A stretch of DNA of 8,688 nt from a candidate division TA06 bacterium (GTDB lineage Bacteria > Ratteibacteria > UBA8468 > MWAK01), in NCBI GenBank assembly GCA_022704925.1, contig JAKJFK010000066.1:1-8688 (forward strand), given 5' to 3'. The notes below the pieces were generated by a model, which saw nothing but the letters and a program-made list of their open reading frames with translations, ran no database searches and was not told where the DNA came from. This document shows, in pieces, positions 1 to 7,021 of the stretch; position 1 is the first letter of the stretch; every line of letters starts with the position of its first letter. The translations under genes and the position numbers were made by a program.

Positions 1-1
1 C

Positions 2-343
2 GCGCAGGTGGTGGTCAACTCCGCCGTCCGGGTCGAGGAGCGGGGCCGGGAGTTGTTGATCGCCATCCCCGGTCGCAAAAATTTCTGGCTCAACCTGGTT
101 TCGTTCGTGGTGACCCTGCCCCGCGAGAAACGGGTCTTCCTGGACGAGTTGGGGGCTTTGATTTACCAGGATTGCCGGCAGGGGTTGACTGTCGCCCGGA
201 TCGTCGAGAATTTTTCAGGGCGGCACGGCCTTTCAATCGATTACAGCCGGCAGAGCGTGATGCTCTACCTGAAGATGCTGGCCGAGAAGGGTGTGGTCGG
301 ATTTCTTATCAAGGAGCAGACCGATGGCGGGACAAGTAGGTAA
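2..343 (+). CDS. PqqD-like small protein (5' end likely outside window)
   Basis: Small protein of the PqqD-like type. It has a beta-rich N-terminus (roughly residues 1-40 of the visible part), then an 'LPREKRVFLDELGALIYQDC' stretch, then a helical winged-helix half with a TVARIVENF segment and a closing 'LKMLAEKGVVGFL' helix and strand. PqqD and related RiPP recognition elements bind a precursor peptide and present it to a radical-SAM or other modifying enzyme; stand-alone homologues beside transporters have no established role. A GTG at 8 could start it, but no ribosome site is visible before it and the frame is open to the window edge, so I treat the 5' end as undetermined. The 3' end overlaps the permease start by 20 bases, which implies translational coupling. 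Family assignment is fairly sure; function is unknown. Confidence 0.7.
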   Translation, partial: AQVVVNSAVRVEERGRELLIAIPGRKNFWLNLVSFVVTLPREKRVFLDELGALIYQDCRQGLTVARIVENFSGRHGLSIDYSRQSVMLYLKMLAEKGVVGFLIKEQTDGGTSR

Positions 344-959
344 GCAGGTAATGCTTCCCAAGCAGGAAGCCTTCAAGATGAGTTTGCGCAACATCAGGAT
401 CCGTTTCGGCCGCGCCTGCATCGTTTCTTCCAGCGTCCTGCTCGGAGTCGCCTTCCTGATGTCCATTTTTACCAACACGGTTATCCAGCAGGCGCTGCTC
501 AAGAACGGCCCGGAGAGCATCAAGGTCAGCCTGGCGGCCGGCGCCTCCGATTCGATGGCCCGGGACATCTGGCTGGTCAGCCTTTCCCTGCTGGTCTGCG
601 TGGTGGGCATTACCAACGCCATGCTGATGTCGGTGACCGAACGCAGCCGGGAGATCGGTACCATGAAGTGCCTGGGCGCTCTGAACCGTTTCATCATGGA
701 GATCTTCCTGATCGAGTCGGGCATGCAGGGATTGCTGGGTTCGCTGGCCGGCGGGCTGATCGGCGGGCTGGGCATGCTGATTACCTACCTGGCCCGCTAC
801 GGGACGGTGATTCTCAACTACATTCCCTACCTGGGTCTTCTGAAATTCTACCTGTTTTCAATCATCCTGGGAACGGTCATCTCCATCATCGGGGCCGTTT
901 ACCCGACCTATCTTTCGGCCCGGATGGAGCCGGCCGAGGCCATCCGCCGGGAAGTTTAA
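324..959 (+). CDS. Minimal FtsX/LolE-type ABC transporter permease
   Basis: Inner-membrane permease, 211 residues. I start it at the ATG at 324 because AAGGAG lies 7 bases upstream; a GTG at 291 in the same frame lacks such a site. Hydrophobic segments fall at about residues 31-48, 82-104, 131-157 and 174-197. The cytoplasmic stretch 'TERSREIGTMKCLGA' (about 105-119) and the tail 'YLSARMEPAEAIRREV' are typical of the FtsX domain in MacB and LolC/E-type permeases, where the cytoplasmic segment contacts the ATPase. Family members are usually about 400 residues with a large domain between the first two helices. Here only about 32 residues separate them, so the extracytoplasmic domain is essentially missing while all four helices remain. 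It lies between the PqqD-like gene (overlap) and the ATPase (12-base gap). Substrate unknown. Confidence 0.85.
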   Translation: MAGQVGKQVMLPKQEAFKMSLRNIRIRFGRACIVSSSVLLGVAFLMSIFTNTVIQQALLKNGPESIKVSLAAGASDSMARDIWLVSLSLLVCVVGITNAMLMSVTERSREIGTMKCLGALNRFIMEIFLIESGMQGLLGSLAGGLIGGLGMLITYLARYGTVILNYIPYLGLLKFYLFSIILGTVISIIGAVYPTYLSARMEPAEAIRREV

Positions 960-964
960 GGAGG
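958..964 (+). promoter_or_regulatory. Strong ribosome binding site of the ABC ATPase gene
   Basis: AAGGAGG with a 7-base spacer to the ATG at 972. It begins within the permease stop codon region, so ribosomes finishing the permease are well placed to reinitiate on the ATPase gene. Confidence 0.8.
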
Positions 965-971
965 AATAACG

Positions 972-1703
<732 letters not shown>

Positions 1704-1735
1704 GGCGGCTGAGCCACCGGCCGCGCGCCTTTTTT
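1704..1735 (+). terminator. Weak possible intrinsic terminator after the ABC unit
   Basis: GGCGGC (1704-1709) can pair with GC-G-CGCC (1723-1729, one bulged G) around a 13-base loop, directly followed by six T residues (1730-1735). The stem is short and imperfect. It ends only a few bases before the first possible start of proC, so it might equally act as a partial terminator between two transcribed units. Confidence 0.4.
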
Positions 1736-1738
1736 CTG

Positions 1739-2551
1739 ATGCCCACTTCGGAATCGATGGAACTGGGAATTATCGGCGTGGGCCGGATGGGTTCGGCCAT
1801 CGCCGCCGGCCTGATTGAACGCCGGATTTTCAGCCCGGGCGAGCTGCTGGTTTTTGACCTGGACCGGGAACGCGCCCGCGCCTTCTCGGCGGCTTACGGA
1901 CCGGCCGCGGCCGCCTCGGCGGCGGATCTGGTGCGGGGCTGCCGTTCGGTGCTGCTGGCGGTCAAGCCGCAGGATCGTTCGGCGGCCCTGGAACCGATCG
2001 GGGCGATCGGAATCGAAGGCCCTCTTATTTCCATCCTCGCCGGTGTTCCCACTTCCGCCCTTGAATCCATCCGTCCCGGTCTCCGCGTCATCCGGGTAAT
2101 GCCCAACCTCGGCGTCCGGGTCGGGGCCGGCCTCAGTTTTTACTGCGCGGGCCGGAACGGACGGGAGTCGGACCGGGTTCTGGCCGCCCGCATCTTCGGC
2201 GGGCTGGGCGAGGCCTTCGAGATCGACGAATCCCTCATGAACGCGGTAACCGCCCTTTCCGGTTCCGGCCCGGCTTACTTCTTCCGGCTCATGGAGATAA
2301 TGGCCGGGTTCGGCCGGGCGGCCGGCCTGGCGCCGGAGGTCGCCGCCAAACTTGCCAGCCGGACCGCCCTGGCGGCCGCACTGCTGGCGCGCGACGGCGA
2401 CCCGGCCGCCCTGCGCGGGGAGGTAACCTCGCGCGGCGGCACCACCGAGGCGGCTTTCCGGGTGCTGGAGGAAGGGAACCTTTCCGGGTTGTTCGAATCG
2501 GCCCTGGCGGCCGCGGTAAAGCGCGGCCGGGAACTGGCCGAAGGCAGGTAA
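1739..2551 (+). CDS. proC: Pyrroline-5-carboxylate reductase
   Basis: Catalyses the last step of proline synthesis, NAD(P)H reduction of pyrroline-5-carboxylate, in the cytoplasm. The N-terminal Rossmann half has '[16 protein letters not shown]', then [14 protein letters not shown] and '[15 protein letters not shown]'. The C-terminal dimerisation and catalytic half has SGSGPAYFF and '[13 protein letters not shown]'. Length (270 residues, or 264 from the inner start) is normal for the family. Two positions differ from the common form: GxGNMG reads GVGRMG, and VTSPGGTT reads VTSRGGTT; a basic residue at the latter position also occurs elsewhere. The start is uncertain: the ATG at 1739 has no ribosome site, and the ATG at 1757 (MELGIIG) better matches the family N-terminus but has only a weak GGA upstream. 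The phosphorylase gene follows after a 24-base gap, so the two are probably cotranscribed. Confidence 0.92.
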   Translation: MPTSESMELGIIGVGRMGSAIAAGLIERRIFSPGELLVFDLDRERARAFSAAYGPAAAASAADLVRGCRSVLLAVKPQDRSAALEPIGAIGIEGPLISILAGVPTSALESIRPGLRVIRVMPNLGVRVGAGLSFYCAGRNGRESDRVLAARIFGGLGEAFEIDESLMNAVTALSGSGPAYFFRLMEIMAGFGRAAGLAPEVAAKLASRTALAAALLARDGDPAALRGEVTSRGGTTEAAFRVLEEGNLSGLFESALAAAVKRGRELAEGR

Positions 2552-2575
2552 CCGGGTTAATTGGAGATCCGAACG

Positions 2576-3397
2576 ATGAGCGAAATAATGAAATCTCTGG
2601 AATCGGCGGTCAAGGTCCTGGGGTCGCGCGCCGCGCTCCGGCCGGAAATCGGCATCATCCTGGGGACCGGGCTCTCCTCCCTGGCCGAAAAGATCGAGGT
2701 CGAGACCTCGATACCCTACGGAGAAATTCCGGGCTTCCCGGTCAGTACGGTCGAGGGACATGCCGGCAACCTGGTCCTGGGCCGGATCAGCGGCCGGCCG
2801 GTGGCGGTCTTCCAGGGTCGGTTCCATCTTTACGAGGGATACTCCCCCCAGCAGATCGCCTTTCCGATTCGCGCGCTGAAGGCCTTCGGAGTCAATGTTC
2901 TCCTCGAGTCCAACGCGGCCGGCGGCCTGAACCCGGCCTACCAGGTGGGCGACCTGGTCCTGATCACCGATCATATCAATCTTCAGGGGTTTAACCCCCT
3001 GGTTGGCCCCAACGATGAGAATATCGGCCCCCGCTTCCCGGACATGTCCGAACCTTACGACCGGCTGCTGCTGGACCTGGCCCGCCAGACCGCGCTCCGG
3101 GAGGGAATCCAGCTCAGGGAAGGGGTTTACGTGGGCGTGCTGGGCCCCAACCTGGAGACCCGGGCGGAGTACCGCTTCCTGCGCATGATCGGGGCTGACC
3201 TGGTCGGAATGTCCACGGTGCCGGAAGTGATCGCCGCGGTTCACGCCGGGATGCGGGTTTTCGGGGTGTCGGTGGTGACCGACCGCTGCCTGCCGGACGC
3301 GCTCAAACCGGTCACCTTCGACGAGATACTGGCGGCCGCCGGCAAGGCCGAGCCGTCGCTGACCCGCCTCTTCCTGAAGCTGATCGAGTCAATTTAG
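2576..3397 (+). CDS. Class I (trimeric) purine nucleoside phosphorylase
   Basis: Cleaves purine nucleosides with phosphate to free base and ribose-1-phosphate (purine salvage). The start at ATG 2576 gives 273 residues and is supported by GGAG 9 bases upstream; an upstream TTG at 2561 is in frame but would place that GGAG inside the gene. Motifs: phosphate loop GTGLSSL (30-36), EGHAG with His62, GRFHLYEGY (81-89), [10 protein letters not shown] (111-120), GPNLETRAE with Glu194, and VGMSTVPEV with Met212. Two positions are unusual. By motif alignment with human PNP, the base-contacting Asn243 is Asp236 here (VVTDRC), and the ribose 5'-OH contact His257 aligns with Phe248. Both changes are in the direction of methylthioadenosine phosphorylase, although the PNP-type Glu is kept. 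Substrate choice is therefore open; the family is secure. Confidence 0.92.
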   Translation: MSEIMKSLESAVKVLGSRAALRPEIGIILGTGLSSLAEKIEVETSIPYGEIPGFPVSTVEGHAGNLVLGRISGRPVAVFQGRFHLYEGYSPQQIAFPIRALKAFGVNVLLESNAAGGLNPAYQVGDLVLITDHINLQGFNPLVGPNDENIGPRFPDMSEPYDRLLLDLARQTALREGIQLREGVYVGVLGPNLETRAEYRFLRMIGADLVGMSTVPEVIAAVHAGMRVFGVSVVTDRCLPDALKPVTFDEILAAAGKAEPSLTRLFLKLIESI

Positions 3398-3425
3398 ACA
3401 CAGCGTCTTGATTGATTGCGCATAA

Positions 3426-3671
3426 CCTGACAAGTCCCGCATTTCCACGTTTCCATTCTCCGAACTGGGTGCACACCGAATCAGTCAGTTCTTCAAGGGT
3501 CGCGAAAAAACCGGTTGTGGGTACACGGTCGCCAAGTATCTGGTCCGGTTCAACACGGAAACGGTGGACGTGGGGCCGGTCCTGCTCTTGATGCCTTCGC
3601 CCCGGGAGGTCTGCCGCAAGGCCGATTTTTACCGCGTCTACCGGGCGTATCGGGTTTTTTACGAAAACTGA
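3426..3671 (+). pseudogene. Probable 3' remnant of a gene, no start codon
   Basis: This open frame of 81 codons and a stop runs from just after a TAA at 3423 to TGA at 3669. Its translation looks like real protein: 'FFKGREKTGCGYTVAKYLVR', then FNTETVDVGPVLLLMPSP, then 'CRKADFYRVYRAYRVFYEN'. No ATG, GTG or TTG occurs in frame before about residue 48, so an intact gene cannot start here. It sits in the 331-base gap between the phosphorylase and the lyase-like gene. The simplest reading is the C-terminal end of a gene whose 5' part was deleted, perhaps when the downstream gene arrived. I do not recognise the family. Alternatives are a chance open frame in GC-rich DNA, a non-canonical start, or a short peptide from an internal GTG or ATG. 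The rest of the gap shows nothing I can support. Confidence 0.45.
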
Positions 3672-3728
3672 TTTCCGGGTCGTGGCACTGCCTGGTCGCC
3701 GCCGGCAATGCCGCCCGGGGGAGGGGAG

Positions 3729-5996
3729 ATGAAAGCGACGGTCTCCGGACGCGACTACCTCGAATGCCTCGAGGCTTGGGTGCCGGAATTCCGGCGCGGG
3801 CTCTACGCGCTCCCGGACCGTCCGGGACGCTCCTGCTACGGGCCGGGGGCCTCGAACAACTGGGCCGTCCAGACGAACCTCAAGGCGTTCGCGGCCGCCG
3901 CGGTCATGGCCGCCGACCCCGCCTTCGACGAGACGCGGGCCGGCGTTTCCCGGCGGTCCATGCTCGAGCACGCCCTCGCGCTGCTGCGCTTCTCGTTGGA
4001 GAGTCACTGCGCCACAGGCGGCCGCTGCCTTGACGGAGCCCCCTGGGGCCACACCTGGATCTCGATGCTGGGCATCGAGCGCATGGCGCACGGTGTCGAG
4101 GCCATCGAGACGCACCTGGAACCGGGAGACCGCGACCTCCTGCGGCGGGTCCTGATCTCCGAGTGCGATTGGCTGTTGGACGGCTACTACCGCGGCCGCG
4201 CCGAACGCCCCGGGGAAATCAGGGCCGGCACCGTGGAAAACAACCACCCGGAGAACAACATCTGGGCCGGGGCGCTCCTGCATCGGGCGGCCCTGCTCTA
4301 CCCGGACGCCGTGCGCGCCGCCGAATACCGGGACAAGGGTTCGCGTTTCCTGGTCAACGGCATCTCGGTTGCCGCCGATGCGCTTTCCGGGGCGGTGGTC
4401 GACGGCCGACCGGTTTCCGAGTGGTTCGTCGGCGCCAATTTCTTCGAGTCGTACGCGCTCAACCACCACGGCTACCTTAACGTCGGTTACATGGTCATCT
4501 GCCTCTCCAACCTGGCCATGCTCCACTTCTCGTGTCGGCGCGCCGGCCAAGAGGCACCCGGGGCCCTTTACCACCACGCGGCTGACCTCTGGAATCTCGT
4601 CAAGCTCTGCACCTTCGAGGACGGCCGCCTTCTGCGTATCGGCGGCGACACGCGGGTGCGCTACTGCTACTGCCAGGATTACGCGATCCCCGCCTGGCTG
4701 ATGGCGCTGGACTGCTTCGGCGACCGCGACTGCCCCGGTTTTGAGGCCGGCTGGCTTGCTCAGGTGCGCCGCGAGATGGCCAACAACGGCGACGGCGCCT
4801 TCCTTTCGGACCGCTGCCGGGAACTGGCCGGGGTCTCGCCCCTTTATTTCACGCGGCTGGAATCGGATCGGGCCGCCGCTCTGTCCATGGGGGCCTTCTG
4901 GCGTCGGACGCTGGAACTGCCCGGCACGGCCGCGGAACAACCGTCGCCGATTTTTCTCACCGGCGCCTGGAGCGACGAGTACCATGGCGCCTGCCTGGTG
5001 CGCGGCGCCGCGCGCACCGCCTCCTGGACCTGGTTGGCCGGCGAGCGTCCCAACGGGCTTTGCCTTCCCTCGGGCGACAGCGCGCTGGCCGAGTGGCGCC
5101 ACAACCTGGCCGGGGAAATCCGGGGGCTGGGCCGGGTCAATTACCAGGACCTGGTCGACCACCGCCAGGCGATTTTCGACGGCGGGTTCCTCACCTGGGG
5201 CCGGACGGTCTTCCGCTCTGAGAAGATGATGTGCGAAAGCCACCCCGACGAGGAAACCGCCGGTCAGGAAATCGTTTGCGCCGCCTTGCCTGACGACGCG
5301 ACGATGCTGGTGCTCCAGCGTGCGCGGGTTTTGGCCCGGGTGGACCTGGCCTCGGTCAAGGGGATTTTCCTCCAGGTTCCCAACGATCTTTTCAACGGCT
5401 ACCGCCGCGTCTACCGCTCTGGCGGTCGCGTTCTGGAGACCAACGGGCGCGATTGGCGCGCCGAAACCATCCGCGTGTCCGGCGGCCGCCTCGAGATTGA
5501 CGGGCGCCTGCTCCTTGAAGGCGCTTACGGCCTGGACGCCCTTTTCATCCACCGGCCTGGCCGGCGCCAGGTCGGCCTTTCGGTGCGCCAGGACCGGGCG
5601 GATGCCGGCGGGATGCTCCTGGTTGACGAGATCTGCGCCCCCTGCCAGCTCGGACGGCGTAATTACGACGCCGGGGCGGTCATCTACGACCACGGTTTCG
5701 CCATCAGCGTCCGGCCGGCGTGCGCCGGCCGGGTCGGGCGCTGGGGCGCCCGCCCGGAGGGACTGGCCGCGCCGGGCTGCCCGGAGGTGCGCCTGGTTGC
5801 CGCCGACGGGCGTGACGGGGTGCGCTACCTGCTGGCGGCCAACCTCGGCGGCCGGCCCGCGGCGCCGGAAATCAAGGCCGGCGAGGCGCGGCGCCTTTCG
5901 GACCTGGCCGGCGGCGGGACGGTGGACGCCGCCGGCGGCGTTTTCCGCCCGGAGCTGCCCGCCCGGACCTGCCGCCTTTTCCGGTTGGAAAAATAG
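3729..5996 (+). CDS. Unassigned large protein, alpha/alpha-toroid lyase-like
   Basis: Predicted 755 residues; I start at ATG 3729 because a GGAGGGG stretch precedes it (close spacing). The ATG at 3708 has none. There is no signal peptide or membrane segment, so it appears cytoplasmic. The first half (about 1-400) looks helical and rich in Trp, Tyr, His and Asn: NNHPENNIWAG (171-181), 'NFFESYALNHHGYLNVGYM' (237-255) and 'GGDTRVRYCYCQDY' (305-318). The second half looks beta-rich and ends 'LPARTCRLFRLEK'. A helical toroid followed by beta-sandwich domains is the layout of heparinase II/III-like and PL8-type polysaccharide lyases, in which Asn, His, Tyr and Arg form the active site. N176/N177, H246/H247, Y249/Y254 and R309/R311 could fill those roles. 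This is inference from layout and motif wording, not a recognised family. It is flanked by a gene remnant upstream and convergent coaX downstream. Confidence 0.6.
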   Translation: MKATVSGRDYLECLEAWVPEFRRGLYALPDRPGRSCYGPGASNNWAVQTNLKAFAAAAVMAADPAFDETRAGVSRRSMLEHALALLRFSLESHCATGGRCLDGAPWGHTWISMLGIERMAHGVEAIETHLEPGDRDLLRRVLISECDWLLDGYYRGRAERPGEIRAGTVENNHPENNIWAGALLHRAALLYPDAVRAAEYRDKGSRFLVNGISVAADALSGAVVDGRPVSEWFVGANFFESYALNHHGYLNVGYMVICLSNLAMLHFSCRRAGQEAPGALYHHAADLWNLVKLCTFEDGRLLRIGGDTRVRYCYCQDYAIPAWLMALDCFGDRDCPGFEAGWLAQVRREMANNGDGAFLSDRCRELAGVSPLYFTRLESDRAAALSMGAFWRRTLELPGTAAEQPSPIFLTGAWSDEYHGACLVRGAARTASWTWLAGERPNGLCLPSGDSALAEWRHNLAGEIRGLGRVNYQDLVDHRQAIFDGGFLTWGRTVFRSEKMMCESHPDEETAGQEIVCAALPDDATMLVLQRARVLARVDLASVKGIFLQVPNDLFNGYRRVYRSGGRVLETNGRDWRAETIRVSGGRLEIDGRLLLEGAYGLDALFIHRPGRRQVGLSVRQDRADAGGMLLVDEICAPCQLGRRNYDAGAVIYDHGFAISVRPACAGRVGRWGARPEGLAAPGCPEVRLVAADGRDGVRYLLAANLGGRPAAPEIKAGEARRLSDLAGGGTVDAAGGVFRPELPARTCRLFRLEK

Positions 5997-6035
5997 CGTT
6001 CCGCGTGGAAGGGGCAAAAACGGCGTTGTGGGGGG

Positions 6036-6776
6036 TTACTTTTTCTGAAGGGCCAGCCAGATGCCGCGGAGGGTCAGGTCGGGATCAACCAGCGGCCTTG
6101 GCCGGAGGTGCGGCAGCAGTATTTTCAGACTGCCGCCGGTACCCACCAGCTTGAATTCCGGGCGCCACTCCCGCCTCAGCCGTTCCACCAGTCCGTTGAC
6201 CAGTTCGGCGAAACCCAGCACCAGCCCCGCCTGCAGGCATGACTCGGTATCCTTTCCAACCACCGAGGCCGGCGCCTTTAATTCGATCCGCGGCAGGAGG
6301 GCGGTCCTTTCGGCCAGGCTGTCGCGGGCCAGCTCCGGCCCCGGGGCGATGACGCCGCCGGCATAGGCGCCGTCGGGATCGACCAGGTCAAGGGTGAGGG
6401 CGGTCCCGGCGTCGATTACCACGGCCGGTTTTCCGTGCAGCCGGCCGGCGGCCAGCGCGTTGAGCAGCCGGTCGACGCCCACGCTTTCGGGCCGGGTTAC
6501 CCGCGCGGCCAGCGGCAGCCGGCTTCTATCCAGGAGTTCGGGCCGCACCCGGAGCGCCCGGGCCAGGCCGGCGGCGGCCGGACCGGAGAGGTCCGGGACG
6601 ACCGAGGCCAGCGCCGCGGCGGTGATGCCGGTCGGCCAGGCGGCCTTCGCGATCCGGGCCTCCAGCCGGGCGCCGTCATTATGATGGCGCAGGTTAACGC
6701 GCCAGGCGGCGGTGCCGTCCCGGTCGAAGAGGACCGCCTTGAGGGTCGTGTTGCCGAGGTCAATGGCCAGCAGCAT
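6036..6776 (-). CDS. coaX: Type III pantothenate kinase
   Basis: Phosphorylates pantothenate with ATP, the first step of coenzyme A synthesis, in the cytoplasm. CoaX enzymes belong to the ASKHA fold, need a monovalent cation and are not feedback-inhibited by CoA. Motifs: DLGNTT (6-11, phosphate loop), ASVVP (57-61), SVGVDRLLNA (98-107, with the conserved Asp102), VIDAGTALTLD (120-130), GGVIAPG (140-146), GKDTESCLQAG (174-184) and a C-terminal GTGGS. At 246 residues it is normal length. The ATG at 6774 is directly preceded on the coding strand by A-rich sequence with no clear ribosome site, and no better in-frame start is visible. It lies downstream of rpoD on the same strand beyond a 241-base repeat-filled gap, so cotranscription is doubtful. 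Its 3' end converges on the lyase-like gene with 39 bases between. Confidence 0.95.
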   Translation of the reverse strand: MLLAIDLGNTTLKAVLFDRDGTAAWRVNLRHHNDGARLEARIAKAAWPTGITAAALASVVPDLSGPAAAGLARALRVRPELLDRSRLPLAARVTRPESVGVDRLLNALAAGRLHGKPAVVIDAGTALTLDLVDPDGAYAGGVIAPGPELARDSLAERTALLPRIELKAPASVVGKDTESCLQAGLVLGFAELVNGLVERLRREWRPEFKLVGTGGSLKILLPHLRPRPLVDPDLTLRGIWLALQKK

Positions 6777-6801
6777 TTTTCGGTTTGGTTTGATGAAAGA
6801 A

Positions 6802-6814
6802 ATCCGGTCCGAAG
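6802..6814 (+). repeat. Partial third copy of the intergenic repeat
   Basis: The 13-mer ATCCGGTCCGAAG at 6802-6814 recurs exactly inside both long repeat copies, at 6848-6860 and 6994-7006. Similarity does not extend beyond it here, so this is either a decayed fragment of the same repeat or a shared core. Confidence 0.55.
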
Positions 6815-6830
6815 AAAAAGCGTTGAAGGT

Positions 6831-6875
6831 ACGCCGCCAACAAAGCTATCCGGTCCGAAGGCAGACCGCTGTCAG
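6831..6875 (+). repeat. Long direct repeat, copy 1
   Basis: The first 37 bases (6831-6867) are identical to 6977-7013, and the next 8 bases match with two differences, giving 43 of 45. Within it, GGTC and GACC (6852-6855 and 6864-6867) can form a short hairpin. A 6-bp inverted repeat, TCAGGA/TCCTGA (6872-6877 and 6885-6890), follows immediately. It lies between rpoD and coaX and no convincing protein is encoded. Confidence 0.85.
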
Positions 6876-6927
6876 GACTCAAATTCCTGAGCAATAGTGG
6901 TTTGAATTCGGGCCGGGAGCGCGACGG

Positions 6928-6949
6928 CCAGGAGGCGTCCAGGAGGCGT
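6928..6949 (+). repeat. Tandem 11-bp repeat
   Basis: CCAGGAGGCGT occurs twice back to back (6928-6938 and 6939-6949). The second unit overlaps the left arm of the adjacent inverted repeat. Confidence 0.85.
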
Positions 6950-6963
6950 ACTGGATGTACGCC
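6945..6963. repeat. Perfect inverted repeat with short loop
   Basis: GGCGTAC (6945-6951) and GTACGCC (6957-6963) are perfect inverted arms around the 5-base loop TGGAT. The stem can be extended by pairing GGCGTC (6934-6939) with GACGCC (6964-6969) across a 5-base bulge on the left, so a sizeable folded structure is possible in RNA from either strand. There is no T-run next to it. Confidence 0.75.
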
Positions 6964-6976
6964 GACGCCGGCGCCG

Positions 6977-7021
6977 ACGCCGCCAACAAAGCTATCCGGT
7001 CCGAAGGCAGACCACTATCAG
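6977..7021 (+). repeat. Long direct repeat, copy 2, overlapping rpoD stop
   Basis: Second copy of the element at 6831-6875. It is preceded by three GC-rich hexamers (6964-6981) that have no counterpart in copy 1. Its right end, ACCACTATCAG, covers the rpoD stop codon at 7018-7020. The 8-base sequence ACCACTAT (7011-7018) has an exact inverted match, ATAGTGGT, at 6894-6901, so 6894-7018 could be a unit with terminal inverted repeats. Read on the minus strand, the GGTC/GACC hairpin lies five bases after the rpoD stop. Confidence 0.85.

Noticed and set aside
3397-3408. Possible terminator hairpin after the phosphorylase gene (AGAC/GTCT)
   Set aside because: The stem is only 4 bp with no T-run following, so it is indistinguishable from chance.
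3515-4033. A 172-codon plus-strand frame overlapping the remnant and the start of the lyase-like gene
   Set aside because: It spans two other frames, has Arg/Gly/Pro-rich composition and no ribosome site. The alternative frames read better as protein.
3312-6017. A 901-codon open frame on the minus strand opposite the lyase-like gene
   Set aside because: Its translation is rich in Pro, Arg, Gly and Ala without recognisable motifs, and it overlaps part of the phosphorylase gene. The plus-strand protein has natural composition, a ribosome site and coherent motifs. Long antisense frames are expected in GC-rich genes.
5997-6035. Possible bidirectional terminator between the convergent lyase-like gene and coaX
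   Set aside because: Only a 4-bp TTCC/GGAA stem is visible, and no convincing T-run adjoins it on either strand.
6831-7021. CRISPR-like repeat array
   Set aside because: There are only two full copies, spaced about 100 bases apart, with internal tandem and inverted repeats. No regular spacers or cas genes are present.
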